Source: Roseburia sp. 1XD42-34 (GTDB lineage: Bacteria; Bacillota; Bacilli; Bacillales; Amphibacillaceae). From it: DNA of 64,000 nucleotides. Location of the stretch: assembly GCF_009917385.1 (NCBI RefSeq), contig NZ_QWLJ01000003.1, forward strand, positions 62,001 through 126,000. The letters run 5' to 3'. Position 1 is the first letter of the stretch. The number at the start of each line of letters is the position of its first letter. Shown in pieces: positions 55,594-64,000 of the stretch. The position numbers and the translations under genes are program-made. The notes beneath the pieces were generated by a model. The model was not told the origin of the DNA. It made no database searches and saw only the letters and a list, made by a program, of their open reading frames with translations.

Positions 55594-56245
55594 TGTGATC
55601 TTCCTTTTGTTTATACTGCTGAATTAATTGGCTTCGGTTTTGCTTTAATTTGTCCAATTCGTTCATGAATTGCTGTTTAAAATCAGCTTTTTTTTCAGCA
55701 TCCCGGACATTAGACTTCGATCCAGGCGTTAATTTTTGGATGAACTTTGGAACTACAGGCATTTCACCACCTGAACTTGTCTTTTGCAAATCTTCAATAA
55801 GTGATGCATCGTTTATTTCCTGCAATAACTCCACATTATCGCCAACACCAATTAAATAGTATTTATTTCCAAGGCGGATAATTTGCAATGATTTATTTTG
55901 CCCTACTGAGATTCCACCAAGGTTTTCCAATGCATTTGCTTGGCTAAATAAAGCATTCTTTCTTTTTAAAAACAGAAGCACCAGATAAATTAGGCCGAGA
56001 ATAAGAAATAAAACAATGATTACTTTCACAGAACTTACCCATAATGGCTCCGTTTTTGTTTCTTCTTTTAAAAGTGTTGATTTATCTTTATCCTTATTTT
56101 CCGGTGTCTGTTCGGAAGACTCACAATCTGTCTCATCGTTAATACAATCATTCACGGATTTAGGAGCTGCTCCTGCTTCTATTTCTATTACAAATAGGAA
56201 TAGAAGCAGGCTAAGCAAGCTAGATATAACTGTTAATTTCCTCAC
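55586..56245 (-). CDS. fliZ: Flagellar export assembly protein FliO/FliZ
   Basis: FliO (called FliZ in B. subtilis) helps FliP assemble. The 219-aa protein has an N-terminal signal peptide, an extracytoplasmic Glu/Asp/Lys-rich stretch, one membrane helix at about residues 70–90 (VIIVLFLILGLIYLVLLFL) and the cytoplasmic FliO core LENLGGISVGQNKSLQIIRLGNKYYLIGV. The C-terminal tail is charged and helical. It lies between cheY and fliP. Confidence 0.9.
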   Translation of the reverse strand: MRKLTVISSLLSLLLFLFVIEIEAGAAPKSVNDCINDETDCESSEQTPENKDKDKSTLLKEETKTEPLWVSSVKVIIVLFLILGLIYLVLLFLKRKNALFSQANALENLGGISVGQNKSLQIIRLGNKYYLIGVGDNVELLQEINDASLIEDLQKTSSGGEMPVVPKFIQKLTPGSKSNVRDAEKKADFKQQFMNELDKLKQNRSQLIQQYKQKEDHNE

Positions 56246-56261
56246 ACATATTCACTCACTT

Positions 56262-56624
56262 TTAACTCAAAGCCTTTTGAATCGCTTCAATAACCCGATC
56301 CGCCTGGAAAGGTTTGACAATAAAATCTTTTGCTCCTGCTTGAATAGCATCAATAACCATCGCTTGTTGTCCCATTGCAGAGCACATAATAATTCTGGCA
56401 TGTGCATCATCGGCTAATATTTCTTTTAATGCCGTAATCCCATCTTTTTCTGGCATCGTAATATCCATCGTTACTAAGTCAGGCTTTAACTCATTGTATT
56501 TTTCAACAGCTTGTACACCATCTTGAGCTTCACCTACAACTTCATACCCGTTCTTTGTTAAAATATCCTTTATCATCATTCGCATAAACGCTGCATCATC
56601 AACGATTAAAATACGATTGCCCAT
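56262..56624 (-). CDS. cheY: Chemotaxis response regulator CheY
   Basis: A single receiver domain of 120 aa with D9, D10, the phospho-acceptor D54 (VTMDITMPEKDG) and K104-like lysine in FIVKPF. In Bacillus CheY-P binds FliM and favours counter-clockwise rotation. It lies directly after fliY, the C-ring phosphatase that removes its phosphate. Confidence 0.95.
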   Translation of the reverse strand: MGNRILIVDDAAFMRMMIKDILTKNGYEVVGEAQDGVQAVEKYNELKPDLVTMDITMPEKDGITALKEILADDAHARIIMCSAMGQQAMVIDAIQAGAKDFIVKPFQADRVIEAIQKALS

Positions 56625-56655
56625 AAAAACAAACCTCCAATTGTACTTTGTTATA

Positions 56656-57777
56656 TTATTTTAGTTTTTTTAGACGATCGGATTGACTCAATATATCTGT
56701 TACCCGAACACCAAAATTTTCATCAATAACGACTACTTCTCCAGTCGCAATGAGTTTTTCATTAACTAAAATATCCACTGGTTCACCTGCTAATTTATCT
56801 AACTCCACAATAGAACCTTGGGATAAATCTAAAATATCTTTAATTGTACGCTTCGTCCTCCCAAGTTCAACCGTTACTTTTAAAGGAATATCCAAAAGCA
56901 TATCTAAATTACGCTGCTCGGTTTGATTCAAAGGAACCGGTTCAAACGGAGAGAATTCTGCTTGCTGCACATGCGACTGCTTTGAATCTGGATTATGATA
57001 ACCTATAAATTGCGAGGTCTCTTCAAAGTGTGCCGGCTCTTCCTTAGGATTTGTCTGTTCGATTCGCTCGGCAGTGACAGTCGATGCTGTTTCCTCTTTC
57101 GCTGATTCATTCGTGACCAACTGATCCACCAATTCTTTGGCAAATTGGATCGGCATTAATTGAAAAATGGTTGAATCAATCAGCTCCCCAACCTTCAACT
57201 GGAACGTTACCTTAACAAAAGGATCTTCTCCTAAAGTTGATTCGGGTTCTTTTTCGGGGTCTTCCACATGAATCGTAGGTGGAGATATATCGACACGTTT
57301 ATTAAATATGGTTGACATGCTTGTAGCTGCTGCGCCCATCATTTGGTTCATAGCCTCTTGGACAGCACTTAAATGAATCTCATTTAATTCTTCAGCCGGG
57401 TTTGTGCCGTCTCCACCAAGCATAATATCAGAAATAATTGCTGCATCTTCTGCCTTAATCACAAACACGTTTTTACCAGAAAAACCTTCTAAATAATTCA
57501 CCTGAACACTGACAGGTTCAAAGGTGAATTTTTTTAGTTCTTCTTGTGCCATCACTGAAACTTCTGGTGTCGTTATTTCTACTTTTTGGTTTAACAATGT
57601 GGATAATGTTGTCGCTGAACTTCCAAATGATATATTCCCAATTTCTCCTAGCGTATCAATTTCCATTGTTGATAAATATTCGTCCGTAGGCGACGCTTGA
57701 TTGCTCTCATCTTCTGTTGAACTTACATTTAATAGTGCGTCGATTTCATCTTGAGAAAGCATTCCGTCATTCCCCAT
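56656..57777 (-). CDS. fliY: Flagellar switch protein/CheY-P phosphatase FliY
   Basis: FliY is the FliN-like C-ring protein fused to a CheC-type phosphatase. The 373-aa protein starts with the CheY-binding peptide MLSQDEIDALL. It has two phosphatase motifs (IDTLGEIGNISFGSSATTLS and LSAVQEAMNQMMGAAATSMS), a Glu-rich linker, and a C-terminal SpoA/FliN domain (LLDIPLKVTVELGRTKRTIKDIL). I prefer ATG 57777 over one six bases upstream, because it is better spaced from the GGGGGG ribosome site. It overlaps the fliM end by 11 nt. Confidence 0.94.
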   Translation of the reverse strand: MGNDGMLSQDEIDALLNVSSTEDESNQASPTDEYLSTMEIDTLGEIGNISFGSSATTLSTLLNQKVEITTPEVSVMAQEELKKFTFEPVSVQVNYLEGFSGKNVFVIKAEDAAIISDIMLGGDGTNPAEELNEIHLSAVQEAMNQMMGAAATSMSTIFNKRVDISPPTIHVEDPEKEPESTLGEDPFVKVTFQLKVGELIDSTIFQLMPIQFAKELVDQLVTNESAKEETASTVTAERIEQTNPKEEPAHFEETSQFIGYHNPDSKQSHVQQAEFSPFEPVPLNQTEQRNLDMLLDIPLKVTVELGRTKRTIKDILDLSQGSIVELDKLAGEPVDILVNEKLIATGEVVVIDENFGVRVTDILSQSDRLKKLK

Positions 57778-58765
57778 CGTCATTTCCCCCCTTAAATGTC
57801 TCTAGTATTTGGACAGACATCCTGTTTTTATATGTACCTGGCTGTACAAAGAATTTTGGTTCATCATTCACTGCTAACGTTAGTGGGCTTTCAATGGATT
57901 GATCGAGCCTGATGACATCGTCTTTGTTTAAATTCAAAAATTGTTCAATCGTAATAGACGCTTCACCTAATATCGGTTTAACCTCTACCTTTGCTTGTTG
58001 AATATTTGCCGTCAGTTTTTGATAAGCTTCATCATCTCGTTCTTTTCCTGCCGATTGCATCCAATAATGAACCGACAGCTTGGATATAATCGGTTCTAGT
58101 ACAATATGCGGAATGCAAATATTGATCATCCCACTTGCCTCACCAACCGCTGTATTTAGTGATACAACAACAACTGTTTCGTTTGGAGAGACCATTTGTA
58201 AAAACTGTGGATTTACTTCAAAATCCTCCATTACAGGATCAATATCCACTATAGACGCCCATGCTTCTTGTAGTTTTGTGCTCGCATTTTCAAACAGCTG
58301 TGACATTAAAAGGGTCTCAATTTCCGTTAAATTTTCTACCTTATTCAAACTGCCACCTTGACCACCTAAAGTCCTATCAAGCATTGCATAAGCAATATTT
58401 GGATTGATTTCCATGACGATTCTGCCTTCCAACGGCTCAAGGCTATATGTATTCAAAATTGTCATCGTTGGTACGGAGCGAATAAACTCTTCATAAGGTA
58501 TTTGATCTACAGATGCAACCGTGATGTTGACGTACGTTCTTAGTTTTGCTGAGAAAAAAGTGGTTAACAATCGTGCGTAATTCTCATGAATACGAGATAT
58601 ACTGCGTATCTGATCCTTTGAAAAACGTAATGCACGTTTGAAATCATATACACGGACCTTTTTTTCTTGATCTTCCTTTTTCAATTCCTCCGCATCCATT
58701 TCACCAGAAGATATTGCGGATAATAATGCATCAATTTCATTTTGTGAAAGAACTTCTTCTACCAA
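57767..58765 (-). CDS. fliM: Flagellar switch protein FliM
   Basis: FliM is the C-ring component that binds CheY-P. The 332-aa protein has the N-terminal CheY-binding peptide VLSQNEIDALLSAI, then the CheC-like middle domain (DFKRALRFSKDQIRSISRIHENYARLL, NPNIAYAMLDRTLGGQGG) and a C-terminal SpoA domain (LGEASITIEQFLNLNKDDVIRLD). It precedes fliY. Confidence 0.95.
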   Translation of the reverse strand: MVEEVLSQNEIDALLSAISSGEMDAEELKKEDQEKKVRVYDFKRALRFSKDQIRSISRIHENYARLLTTFFSAKLRTYVNITVASVDQIPYEEFIRSVPTMTILNTYSLEPLEGRIVMEINPNIAYAMLDRTLGGQGGSLNKVENLTEIETLLMSQLFENASTKLQEAWASIVDIDPVMEDFEVNPQFLQMVSPNETVVVVSLNTAVGEASGMINICIPHIVLEPIISKLSVHYWMQSAGKERDDEAYQKLTANIQQAKVEVKPILGEASITIEQFLNLNKDDVIRLDQSIESPLTLAVNDEPKFFVQPGTYKNRMSVQILETFKGGNDDGE

Positions 58766-58795
58766 CTATCATCACCTCCAAAGTGGAGTCGAACT

Positions 58796-59215
58796 TTACT
58801 GCAATATTTTATTAATTGTATATACATCTGTAATCTTCCCTGTAGTCATTACTTCATTAAGTTTAGATTTTACTTCATTCTCTAAATCTTCCAACCCTGA
58901 TTGGAAGTTTTTTTCTTTCATGGTAGCAAGTTCTTTAATTAGAATATTCTTTAATTGAAAATCACGTTTTTCAATTTCTTCTTTTGCGTCTTTGCTATCT
59001 GCAATAATTTGAAATTGAATTCGGACAAAACTCCCATCTTGAAGATCTGTAGTTATTTCAGGAGTTTCATAAGAATATTCCTTCATTTCATCAATAGAAG
59101 CTGCTTCCCCACTCTTCTCATCTGTGTTTATATACTGAACAACGACGAACGCAGAAATCCCTATTATAAGCAGTACTGTTAGTGAAGTGAGCATTGTTTT
59201 AACTAGTTTACTCAT
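58796..59215 (-). CDS. fliL: Flagellar basal body-associated protein FliL
   Basis: FliL is a single-pass stator-associated membrane protein. The 139-aa protein has one N-terminal membrane helix (TMLTSLTVLLIIGISAFVVVQY) and a periplasmic-side FliL domain, with EITTDLQDGSFVRIQFQI and the C-terminal GKITDVYTINKILQ. It overlaps flbD by 8 nt. Confidence 0.92.
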   Translation of the reverse strand: MSKLVKTMLTSLTVLLIIGISAFVVVQYINTDEKSGEAASIDEMKEYSYETPEITTDLQDGSFVRIQFQIIADSKDAKEEIEKRDFQLKNILIKELATMKEKNFQSGLEDLENEVKSKLNEVMTTGKITDVYTINKILQ

Positions 59216-59429
59216 CGTCGTTGCTTGCCTCCCTTTTCATTACAACTTGTATACCAACTTGTTGATAGTATTCTAGAGTGCGTTTAAGCACTTCCGCTTT
59301 TGTTTCCTTTACGACAAATTTCTTTCCAGTGAGTAACGTAATCGTCGTATCCGGAAAATTTTGGACTTGTTCAATCATTATGGAGTTTAATGTAAATTCG
59401 TCCCCATTTAATCGCGTCAATGAAATCAT
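59208..59429 (-). CDS. swrD: FlbD/SwrD flagellar protein
   Basis: A 73-aa FlbD family protein (YlzI/SwrD), which in B. subtilis raises flagellar motor power and swarming. It has MISLTRLNGDEFTLNS and PDTTITLLTGKKFVVKE, the family core. The start has no ordinary ribosome site directly upstream: a stable hairpin occupies 59439–59458 and the only strong purine run lies before it. It overlaps fliL by 8 nt. Confidence 0.9.
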   Translation of the reverse strand: MISLTRLNGDEFTLNSIMIEQVQNFPDTTITLLTGKKFVVKETKAEVLKRTLEYYQQVGIQVVMKREASNDDE

Positions 59430-59438
59430 TATCTAGGT

Positions 59439-59458
59439 GGGAGTGCCGAAGCACTCCC
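59439..59458 (-). promoter_or_regulatory. UUCG hairpin between flgE and swrD
   Basis: Minus strand GGGAGTGC-TTCG-GCACTCCC, a perfect 8-bp stem with the very stable UUCG loop. There is no T-tract. It begins 16 nt after the flgE stop and ends 9 nt before the swrD ATG. AGGGGGGGAA directly precedes it, so folding would bring that ribosome site to about 11 nt from the ATG. Confidence 0.7.
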
Positions 59459-59471
59459 TTCCCCCCCTAAC

Positions 59472-60263
59472 TTATCGTTTTAAATTTACGAGCTCTTGGA
59501 GAATTTCATCAGAAGTAGTAATAATCCTTGTATTTGCCTGGAACCCACGCTGGGCTGTAATCATTTCTGTAAACTCTTCCGATAAATCGACATTCGACAT
59601 TTCAAGCGCACTGGATACGACCTTAGCAGCGCCTTCTGTTTCTGGAGCAACAATTCCATTGTATCCAGCATTTTCACTGTTAAGGTATAAATTGCTCCCT
59701 GCTTTTTCTAAACCTGCTGGGTTAGAAAAACTAGCGAGAGCGATTTGCCCACCATTAACTGGATCTCCATCAGCATTAACATACGTAACTGTGCCATCCG
59801 AACCAATACTGAAACTTTCGGCATCTTCAGGAATGGTCAAATCCTCCCCATTAACACTTTGCAAATAAAATCCATTTGCATCGACAATGCGATCATCATC
59901 ATCTAAATAAAAATTCCCTGCACGAGTATAGTACGTTGTTCCATTCCCCTCCACAATAAACATACCGTCGCCTTCCAACATCAAATCTAAAGGTCTTCCG
60001 GTAGTTTGCCTAAACCCTTGGGTATGAACATTATCTATGGATCCAAGCTGAGATCCCGTTCCTACTTGTACAGGATTAATCCCTCCACGAGTAGCCGTCG
60101 GTCCTTGAGCCCCAGAATTGGTTTGGCTCATCATATCTTGAAATGTAACTCTACCTTTCTTAAAACCTGACGTATTCACGTTTGCAATATTATTTCCAAT
60201 TACATCAAGTTTTGTTTGAAAACCTTTCATACCAGAAATTCCTGCATACATAGAACGTAACAT
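59472..60263 (-). CDS. flgE: Flagellar hook protein FlgE
   Basis: FlgE polymerises into the hook. I choose ATG 60263 (MLRSMYAGISGMKGFQ), as in B. subtilis, giving 263 aa. N-terminal flagellar rod motif LDVIGNNIANVNTSGFKK, a central D1/D2 region, and the C-terminal helix EEFTEMITAQRGFQANTRIITTSDEILQEL are all present. It is the short Gram-positive type, sometimes annotated FlgG because of similarity; the position after flgD and fliK supports the hook. Confidence 0.92.
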   Translation of the reverse strand: MLRSMYAGISGMKGFQTKLDVIGNNIANVNTSGFKKGRVTFQDMMSQTNSGAQGPTATRGGINPVQVGTGSQLGSIDNVHTQGFRQTTGRPLDLMLEGDGMFIVEGNGTTYYTRAGNFYLDDDDRIVDANGFYLQSVNGEDLTIPEDAESFSIGSDGTVTYVNADGDPVNGGQIALASFSNPAGLEKAGSNLYLNSENAGYNGIVAPETEGAAKVVSSALEMSNVDLSEEFTEMITAQRGFQANTRIITTSDEILQELVNLKR

Positions 60264-60388
60264 TGTCATTTCCCCTTTATATTATTGTGTTTCAACATGG
60301 TTTAGCAGTAATTGTATGCTTGACCAAGTATGCAACTACTATAGATTTATCTCCTTCATTCATTGACGATGAAGCTACATGACAGGTG

Positions 60389-60877
60389 TTACTCCGATGG
60401 TTTATTTGCTTCATCTTGATCGTCCTCACTTGGAGGTTCTTCAAACTCCGGATCGTTCACTTGCAAGGCAGCATCGGCGTAAATTTTTTCCCCATTCTCC
60501 AACTCCAGAATGGCCCAGCCCTCACTCTGACTAACGGCAACAACTTTACTTGTTTTTAATCCTGCTTCCTTACCTGTTTCTTCATCATAAGCCTGATAGG
60601 TAACTTCTTTACCTAACATATGGCTGTATTTAATTACCGGAGATATAAGTTGACTTTGCACTAAAGTATCAATCGACTTCGTCATATTCATCATTTGTTC
60701 TAGGGAACTAAATTCAGCCATTTGTGAAATAAACTGACGGTCATCCATTGGGTTAGTAGGATCTTGATGTTGCAATTGGGTCATTAAAATTTTTAAAAAT
60801 TCGTCTTTTCCTAATTCCGGACTAGGCGTTCGCTCTTTTTGATTATGTAAATAGAGTGAAGGGTCAATTTTTGCCAC
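60389..60877 (-). CDS. flgD: Flagellar hook capping protein FlgD
   Basis: FlgD caps the growing hook. The 162-aa protein has GKDEFLKILMTQLQHQDPTNPMDDRQFISQMAEFSSLEQM, the conserved N-terminal scaffold helix block, followed by a short Tudor-like core (LGKEVTYQAYDEETGKEAG) and an acidic tail. Like other Bacillus FlgD proteins it is short. It lies about 15 nt after fliK. Confidence 0.92.
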   Translation of the reverse strand: MAKIDPSLYLHNQKERTPSPELGKDEFLKILMTQLQHQDPTNPMDDRQFISQMAEFSSLEQMMNMTKSIDTLVQSQLISPVIKYSHMLGKEVTYQAYDEETGKEAGLKTSKVVAVSQSEGWAILELENGEKIYADAALQVNDPEFEEPPSEDDQDEANKPSE

Positions 60878-60891
60878 TCTGCATCCCCCCT

Positions 60892-62190
60892 TTAGACTTG
60901 TTCATTTAATAGTACCTCTTGAAAAGAAGTGGTGAATTCGGCGTCGTTATCTGTATTTTCGTGTTCAGATTGCTGCTGTTGTTGTTCCTGCTGATTTGGA
61001 TATTGCTGCGATTCAGCCCCATTCCCCCTTTGTGTTTGTTGTCCTTGCTGTAAGATGCCTTCCTGCTTTTCAATTACAACTTGCTGCGGGGAAAACATAT
61101 TCCGAAGCTTATGTATATTGGACTCTAGCATTTCCTTCGCGGCTTGCGACTGTACTAGAATCCGCACCGTCATCACTCCGTCTAATTGTGTAAGACGTAC
61201 ACTGATATCTCCTAAATGCTGCGGACGTAATGTGAGGTTAAGTTGATTTGCCCCATTCGGTAGTTTCATAAATTTGCTCGAATTCATGATTCTTTGTAGC
61301 TGCTGCATCAATTCCTGTCCATTCTGTCTCGGCGTTGACTGTTCAGGCTGCAGATAAATAACATGCTGTTCGAGTTTTGCCATTGGCACAGATAGTTGAT
61401 GATTCATACTATTATTTGTTGTTATTTGCTCTTTAGAATGGAATACTGTTTGCTTTGGTTCGGAAATAGATTCGATTGCTTTTGTTAGCCATTTTGCCAC
61501 ATCCCCACTTGTTACTTTTGCTTCACTATTGTAATGCTGCTTCTGAACAAATGCGCTTCTTTTTTCGAATGCTGCTACTAACTGTTTCCAAATAGCTACT
61601 TCCTTTACGTTTTTATTGTCGCTTAAACGAGCAGCAATATCCTCAGACAAGCCTATACTTTTAGCTTGTTTACTTAGTTCTGACCAAGTATACAAAAAAT
61701 CTGCTAATTTTGTTGTTGCTTGCTTTATGTCCTGTTGATCTTTTATTTGTGCTAGAATAGGCTCCACTTTAGAAAAAACAGCTACCATCTGCTGTTGTAT
61801 AGAATTGTTAGCAGCTTGTTTATCTGAACTAGGTTTTTGTCCGTTTTCAGTAGGTTGTATTTCAGATTGCGGCTGGTTGGCTCCTAATACTGTCCATTCT
61901 TCCTTTAGCATTGGTTGCAGAGCTAATGGTTCAGCTCCCATTCCAATCATCCATTGCTTGAATGCTAAAGGAATATCTACCGATTGCAATGCGTGGTGTA
62001 ATGCCTGGCTATCAAATGGTACCTCTTCAAGCTGTTTCAGCTGTTCCATTACTTTTACGACTTCCTCCTTATAAGAAAGTAGTTCGTGAAAAGATTGTGC
62101 AGATAGCTCTTGATTTGTTTCCATTTGTTTCATTTCATTTTTCCCGAGTGCCGTCGGCAACTGTTGTAATAATATCCCAACTGCATTCAT
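60892..62190 (-). CDS. fliK: Flagellar hook-length control protein FliK
   Basis: FliK measures hook length and flips FlhB. From ATG 62190 behind GGAAGGGGGTGA it is 432 aa. The N-terminal ruler half is Gln-rich and poorly conserved. The C-terminal Flg_hook domain (about 325–400) has NQLNLTLRPQHLGDISVRLTQLDGVMTVRI, the best conserved part. A Gln/Asn-rich tail (about 395–425) follows. Substrate recognition by FlhB uses this domain. Confidence 0.9.
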   Translation of the reverse strand: MNAVGILLQQLPTALGKNEMKQMETNQELSAQSFHELLSYKEEVVKVMEQLKQLEEVPFDSQALHHALQSVDIPLAFKQWMIGMGAEPLALQPMLKEEWTVLGANQPQSEIQPTENGQKPSSDKQAANNSIQQQMVAVFSKVEPILAQIKDQQDIKQATTKLADFLYTWSELSKQAKSIGLSEDIAARLSDNKNVKEVAIWKQLVAAFEKRSAFVQKQHYNSEAKVTSGDVAKWLTKAIESISEPKQTVFHSKEQITTNNSMNHQLSVPMAKLEQHVIYLQPEQSTPRQNGQELMQQLQRIMNSSKFMKLPNGANQLNLTLRPQHLGDISVRLTQLDGVMTVRILVQSQAAKEMLESNIHKLRNMFSPQQVVIEKQEGILQQGQQTQRGNGAESQQYPNQQEQQQQQSEHENTDNDAEFTTSFQEVLLNEQV

Positions 62191-62218
62191 CCTCTCACCC
62201 CCTTCCAATTTAAGTAGA

Positions 62219-62830
62219 CTAGTTTTCCCTTGTTGTTTTTAAATATTGCTCGGTTAATTGCGCTGCTGTTTTTGGGTCCATTGCTTCTAAAATACGGCCT
62301 CGATCCTTATTACTTAGCTCTCGTAAAACTTTTAAAGCCGTTTGTCTTTCTAATTGCTGCAAAATTTGTGCGGCGCTTTCTGCTTCCATTTCTTTAAAAG
62401 AAGTGGACATTGATTTAACCGTATCTTCTTTTTCCTGATTTTCTTTCTCTTCGTCCTGTGCAGTAGCCTTGTTTTTCATCCGTTCTTCGAGTTTAACCAT
62501 GTCTTGTTCAAGCATCTGAATCGTTTGCTCTTTATCTTTTAGTTCTTTTTGTAATTGTTCAATTTCTGAATCCTTGTTCTTAATCTGCGATTGTAACTGT
62601 TTTTTATCGCCAGTGTTAGCGTTGTTTTTCTCTTCCTCTGTATCTACAAAGGAAGACACAACGGGGACGTCTGCCGCTTTACCCTTTAACCAGCCACCAA
62701 CATCCACGCCCACAGCCATTAAAATAATGATGACAAGTGTTAACGTAATACCAATAGGAATGATGACTGCGAACAGGAACCAGAGAAAAGGATTCATTTT
62801 TTTCGTATCTGTTTTTGTTTTCTTAGCCAT
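62219..62830 (-). CDS. ylxF: YlxF-like flagellar operon protein (MgtE N-like domain)
   Basis: A 203-aa protein with one N-terminal membrane helix (LWFLFAVIIPIGITLTLVIIILMAVG), a long coiled coil (about 75–125) and a C-terminal helical MgtE-N-like domain (ESAAQILQQLERQTALKVLRELSNKDRGRILEAMDPKTAAQLTEQYL). The layout resembles MotE/YlxF chaperone-like proteins, which in some bacteria stabilise the stator protein MotC; that role here is an inference. It lies between fliJ and fliK. Confidence 0.87.
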   Translation of the reverse strand: MAKKTKTDTKKMNPFLWFLFAVIIPIGITLTLVIIILMAVGVDVGGWLKGKAADVPVVSSFVDTEEEKNNANTGDKKQLQSQIKNKDSEIEQLQKELKDKEQTIQMLEQDMVKLEERMKNKATAQDEEKENQEKEDTVKSMSTSFKEMEAESAAQILQQLERQTALKVLRELSNKDRGRILEAMDPKTAAQLTEQYLKTTREN

Positions 62831-62835
62831 TCGCG

Positions 62836-63282
62836 TCACCTGTTTTTATAATTTAGAAATTGATACATAGATATTTCATCCATAACCGCTTTTTCTATTT
62901 TTTCATTTGCTTCATTTTTTTGTTTCTTTCGACGTTCAATTATTTTTTCGAATTTTTTCGTTTCTACGTGTGCTTCTGTGAGATTAGATTGTTTTGCTTC
63001 CATCTCTGCACGAGCTCTTTGCACATCCTTTTGTAACTCAACTATCATGTCATTCAACTTCTCCAAATAGGTGGACTGCTCCTTTAATTTGTCTAGAGTA
63101 GTTGTTTGCTGTAAGGATTCTTCATAAATTTCTTCTGCTACTTCTTTCTTTTTTAACAATTGATAAAGTTGAGTTGCTGATTTTTCAAAGCAATCCATTG
63201 ATTGCTGATATGCTTTTTGAGCTTGTACTTTTTCTGTTTCGCGAATATGTAATAGTTTTGACAAGACAACCGTGTCACTCAT
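62836..63282 (-). CDS. fliJ: Flagellar export protein FliJ
   Basis: FliJ is the coiled-coil stalk of the FliI/FliH ATPase that also escorts chaperones. The 148-aa protein is almost wholly a two-helix coiled coil, rich in Glu, Lys and Gln. It overlaps fliI by 4 nt. The sequence has no other motif, so the name rests on shape, size and position. Confidence 0.9.
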   Translation of the reverse strand: MSDTVVLSKLLHIRETEKVQAQKAYQQSMDCFEKSATQLYQLLKKKEVAEEIYEESLQQTTTLDKLKEQSTYLEKLNDMIVELQKDVQRARAEMEAKQSNLTEAHVETKKFEKIIERRKKQKNEANEKIEKAVMDEISMYQFLNYKNR

Positions 63283-64000
63283 TCGTTACCACCTCCGTGA
63301 AGCAGATTTTTCATTAATTGAACCGACTTCTCAAACGAATGGTAATCATGTATTCCCTGCATAAGAAAAGATTGTATCTTAGGATAATACGCAATTGCTT
63401 GATCAATTTCTTGATCTGTCCCCCGTTTATAAGCACCGATTTGAATTAATTCGCGATTTTCTTCAAACGTTGCAAGTAAAGCTCGGATTTCTTTAGCTAA
63501 TTCGTGATGGTTCTTATCTGTTACCTGTTGCATCACTCGACTAATGGATTGTAAGACATTAATCGCAGGGTACTGCCCCCTTTCCGCTAATTTACGATCC
63601 ATGACAAAATGACCGTCTAGAATACCACGAACTGTATCGGCAATTGGTTCATTCATATCATCTCCATCGACGAGCACCGTGTAAAAGGCAGTAATAGTTC
63701 CATTCGGATTCGTCCCTGTTCGTTCTAAAAGCTTAGGTAGCGTAGCAAATACGGATGGCGTATATCCTTTTGTTGTTGGTGGTTCCCCTGTCGCTAATCC
63801 TACTTCACGCCTTGCCATGGCAACGCGCGTTACAGAATCCATCATCAGATTGACACGATAGCCTTGATCGCGAAAATATTCACTAATTGCCGTAGCAGTA
63901 TCTGCCCCTTTAATTCTCATCAAGGCTGGTTGATCAGACGTCGCAACAACTACAATGGATTTTTTAAGCCCTTCATCTCCAAGGTCTTTTTCAATAAACT
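63279..64000 (-). CDS. fliI: Flagellar export ATPase FliI, C-terminal part (cut by window edge)
   Basis: The last 239 codons of FliI, whose 5' part lies beyond position 64000. The frame is open to the edge and reads KSIVVVATSDQPALMRIKGA, then YRVNLMMDSVTRVAMARREVGLATGEPPTTKGYTPSVFA and the DDMNEPIADTVRGILDGH catch-loop region. These are F1-beta-like hexameric ATPase motifs typical of FliI. The Walker A lies outside. It is coupled to fliJ. Confidence 0.95.
   Translation of the reverse strand, partial: FIEKDLGDEGLKKSIVVVATSDQPALMRIKGADTATAISEYFRDQGYRVNLMMDSVTRVAMARREVGLATGEPPTTKGYTPSVFATLPKLLERTGTNPNGTITAFYTVLVDGDDMNEPIADTVRGILDGHFVMDRKLAERGQYPAINVLQSISRVMQQVTDKNHHELAKEIRALLATFEENRELIQIGAYKRGTDQEIDQAIAYYPKIQSFLMQGIHDYHSFEKSVQLMKNLLHGGGNE

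Overview
The window comes from a low-G+C, endospore-forming, motile Bacillota, most like the Oceanobacillus/Virgibacillus side of Bacillaceae. The evidence is the gene order (spoVF–asd–dapG–dapA, rpsO–pnp, the nusA–infB operon, polC, rpsB–tsf–pyrH–frr, then fla/che–sigD–swrB) and protein sequences close to their Bacillus subtilis counterparts. The genus is an inference. Every protein gene I accept is on the minus strand, so biological order runs from high to low coordinates.

Region 1 (64.0–40.8 kb): the distal two thirds of the fla/che operon. It runs fliI (cut by the window edge), fliJ, ylxF, fliK, flgD, flgE, flbD/swrD, fliL, fliM, fliY, cheY, fliO/Z, fliP, fliQ, fliR, flhB, flhA, flhF, flhG, cheB, cheA, cheW, cheC, cheD, sigD. 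A DUF342/FapA-like gene, a small unknown gene and swrB/ylxL follow. It encodes the hook, the C-ring, the export gate, chemotaxis signalling and the motility sigma factor.

Region 2 (40.7–33.6 kb): an accessory island between swrB and rpsB, the most interesting part of the window. A tightly overlapping seven-gene operon encodes a PD-(D/E)XK nuclease resembling NucC (the cyclic tri-adenylate-activated DNase), then Cmr1, an HD-less Cmr2/Cas10, Cmr3, Cmr4, Cmr5 and Cmr6. This is a type III-B CRISPR effector coupled to a NucC-like toxin. No cas6, cas1/cas2, CRISPR array or CARF protein is in the window. The nuclease has Q-x-K where NucC has E-x-K, and Cas10 has GGED where GGDD is usual. A strong terminator ends the operon, and a decayed IS200/IS605 TnpA remnant lies next to it.

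Region 3 (33.4–8.0 kb): core translation, replication and envelope genes: rpsB, tsf, pyrH, frr, uppS, cdsA, rseP, polC, rimP, nusA, ylxR, ylxQ, infB, ylxP, rbfA, truB, ribF, rpsO, pnp, ylxY, mlpA, ymxH. Relative to B. subtilis, dxr (between cdsA and rseP) and proS (between rseP and polC) are absent. Clear promoters precede rpsB, rpsO and rimP, and the rimP leader contains an attenuator-like pair of hairpins.

Region 4 (7.7–0 kb): dpaA and dpaB (dipicolinate synthase, behind a good sigma-K promoter match), asd, dapG, dapA, tepA, ylzJ and the 5' part of ftsK/spoIIIE. rnjB (RNase J2), expected between dapA and tepA, is absent.

Two families of dispersed non-coding repeats occupy the intergenic gaps. 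Family 1 has four copies of about 200–240 bp, and two of them carry an extra hairpin module. Family 2 has about five copies of 30–95 bp, all in the same orientation. Neither family shows coding capacity.
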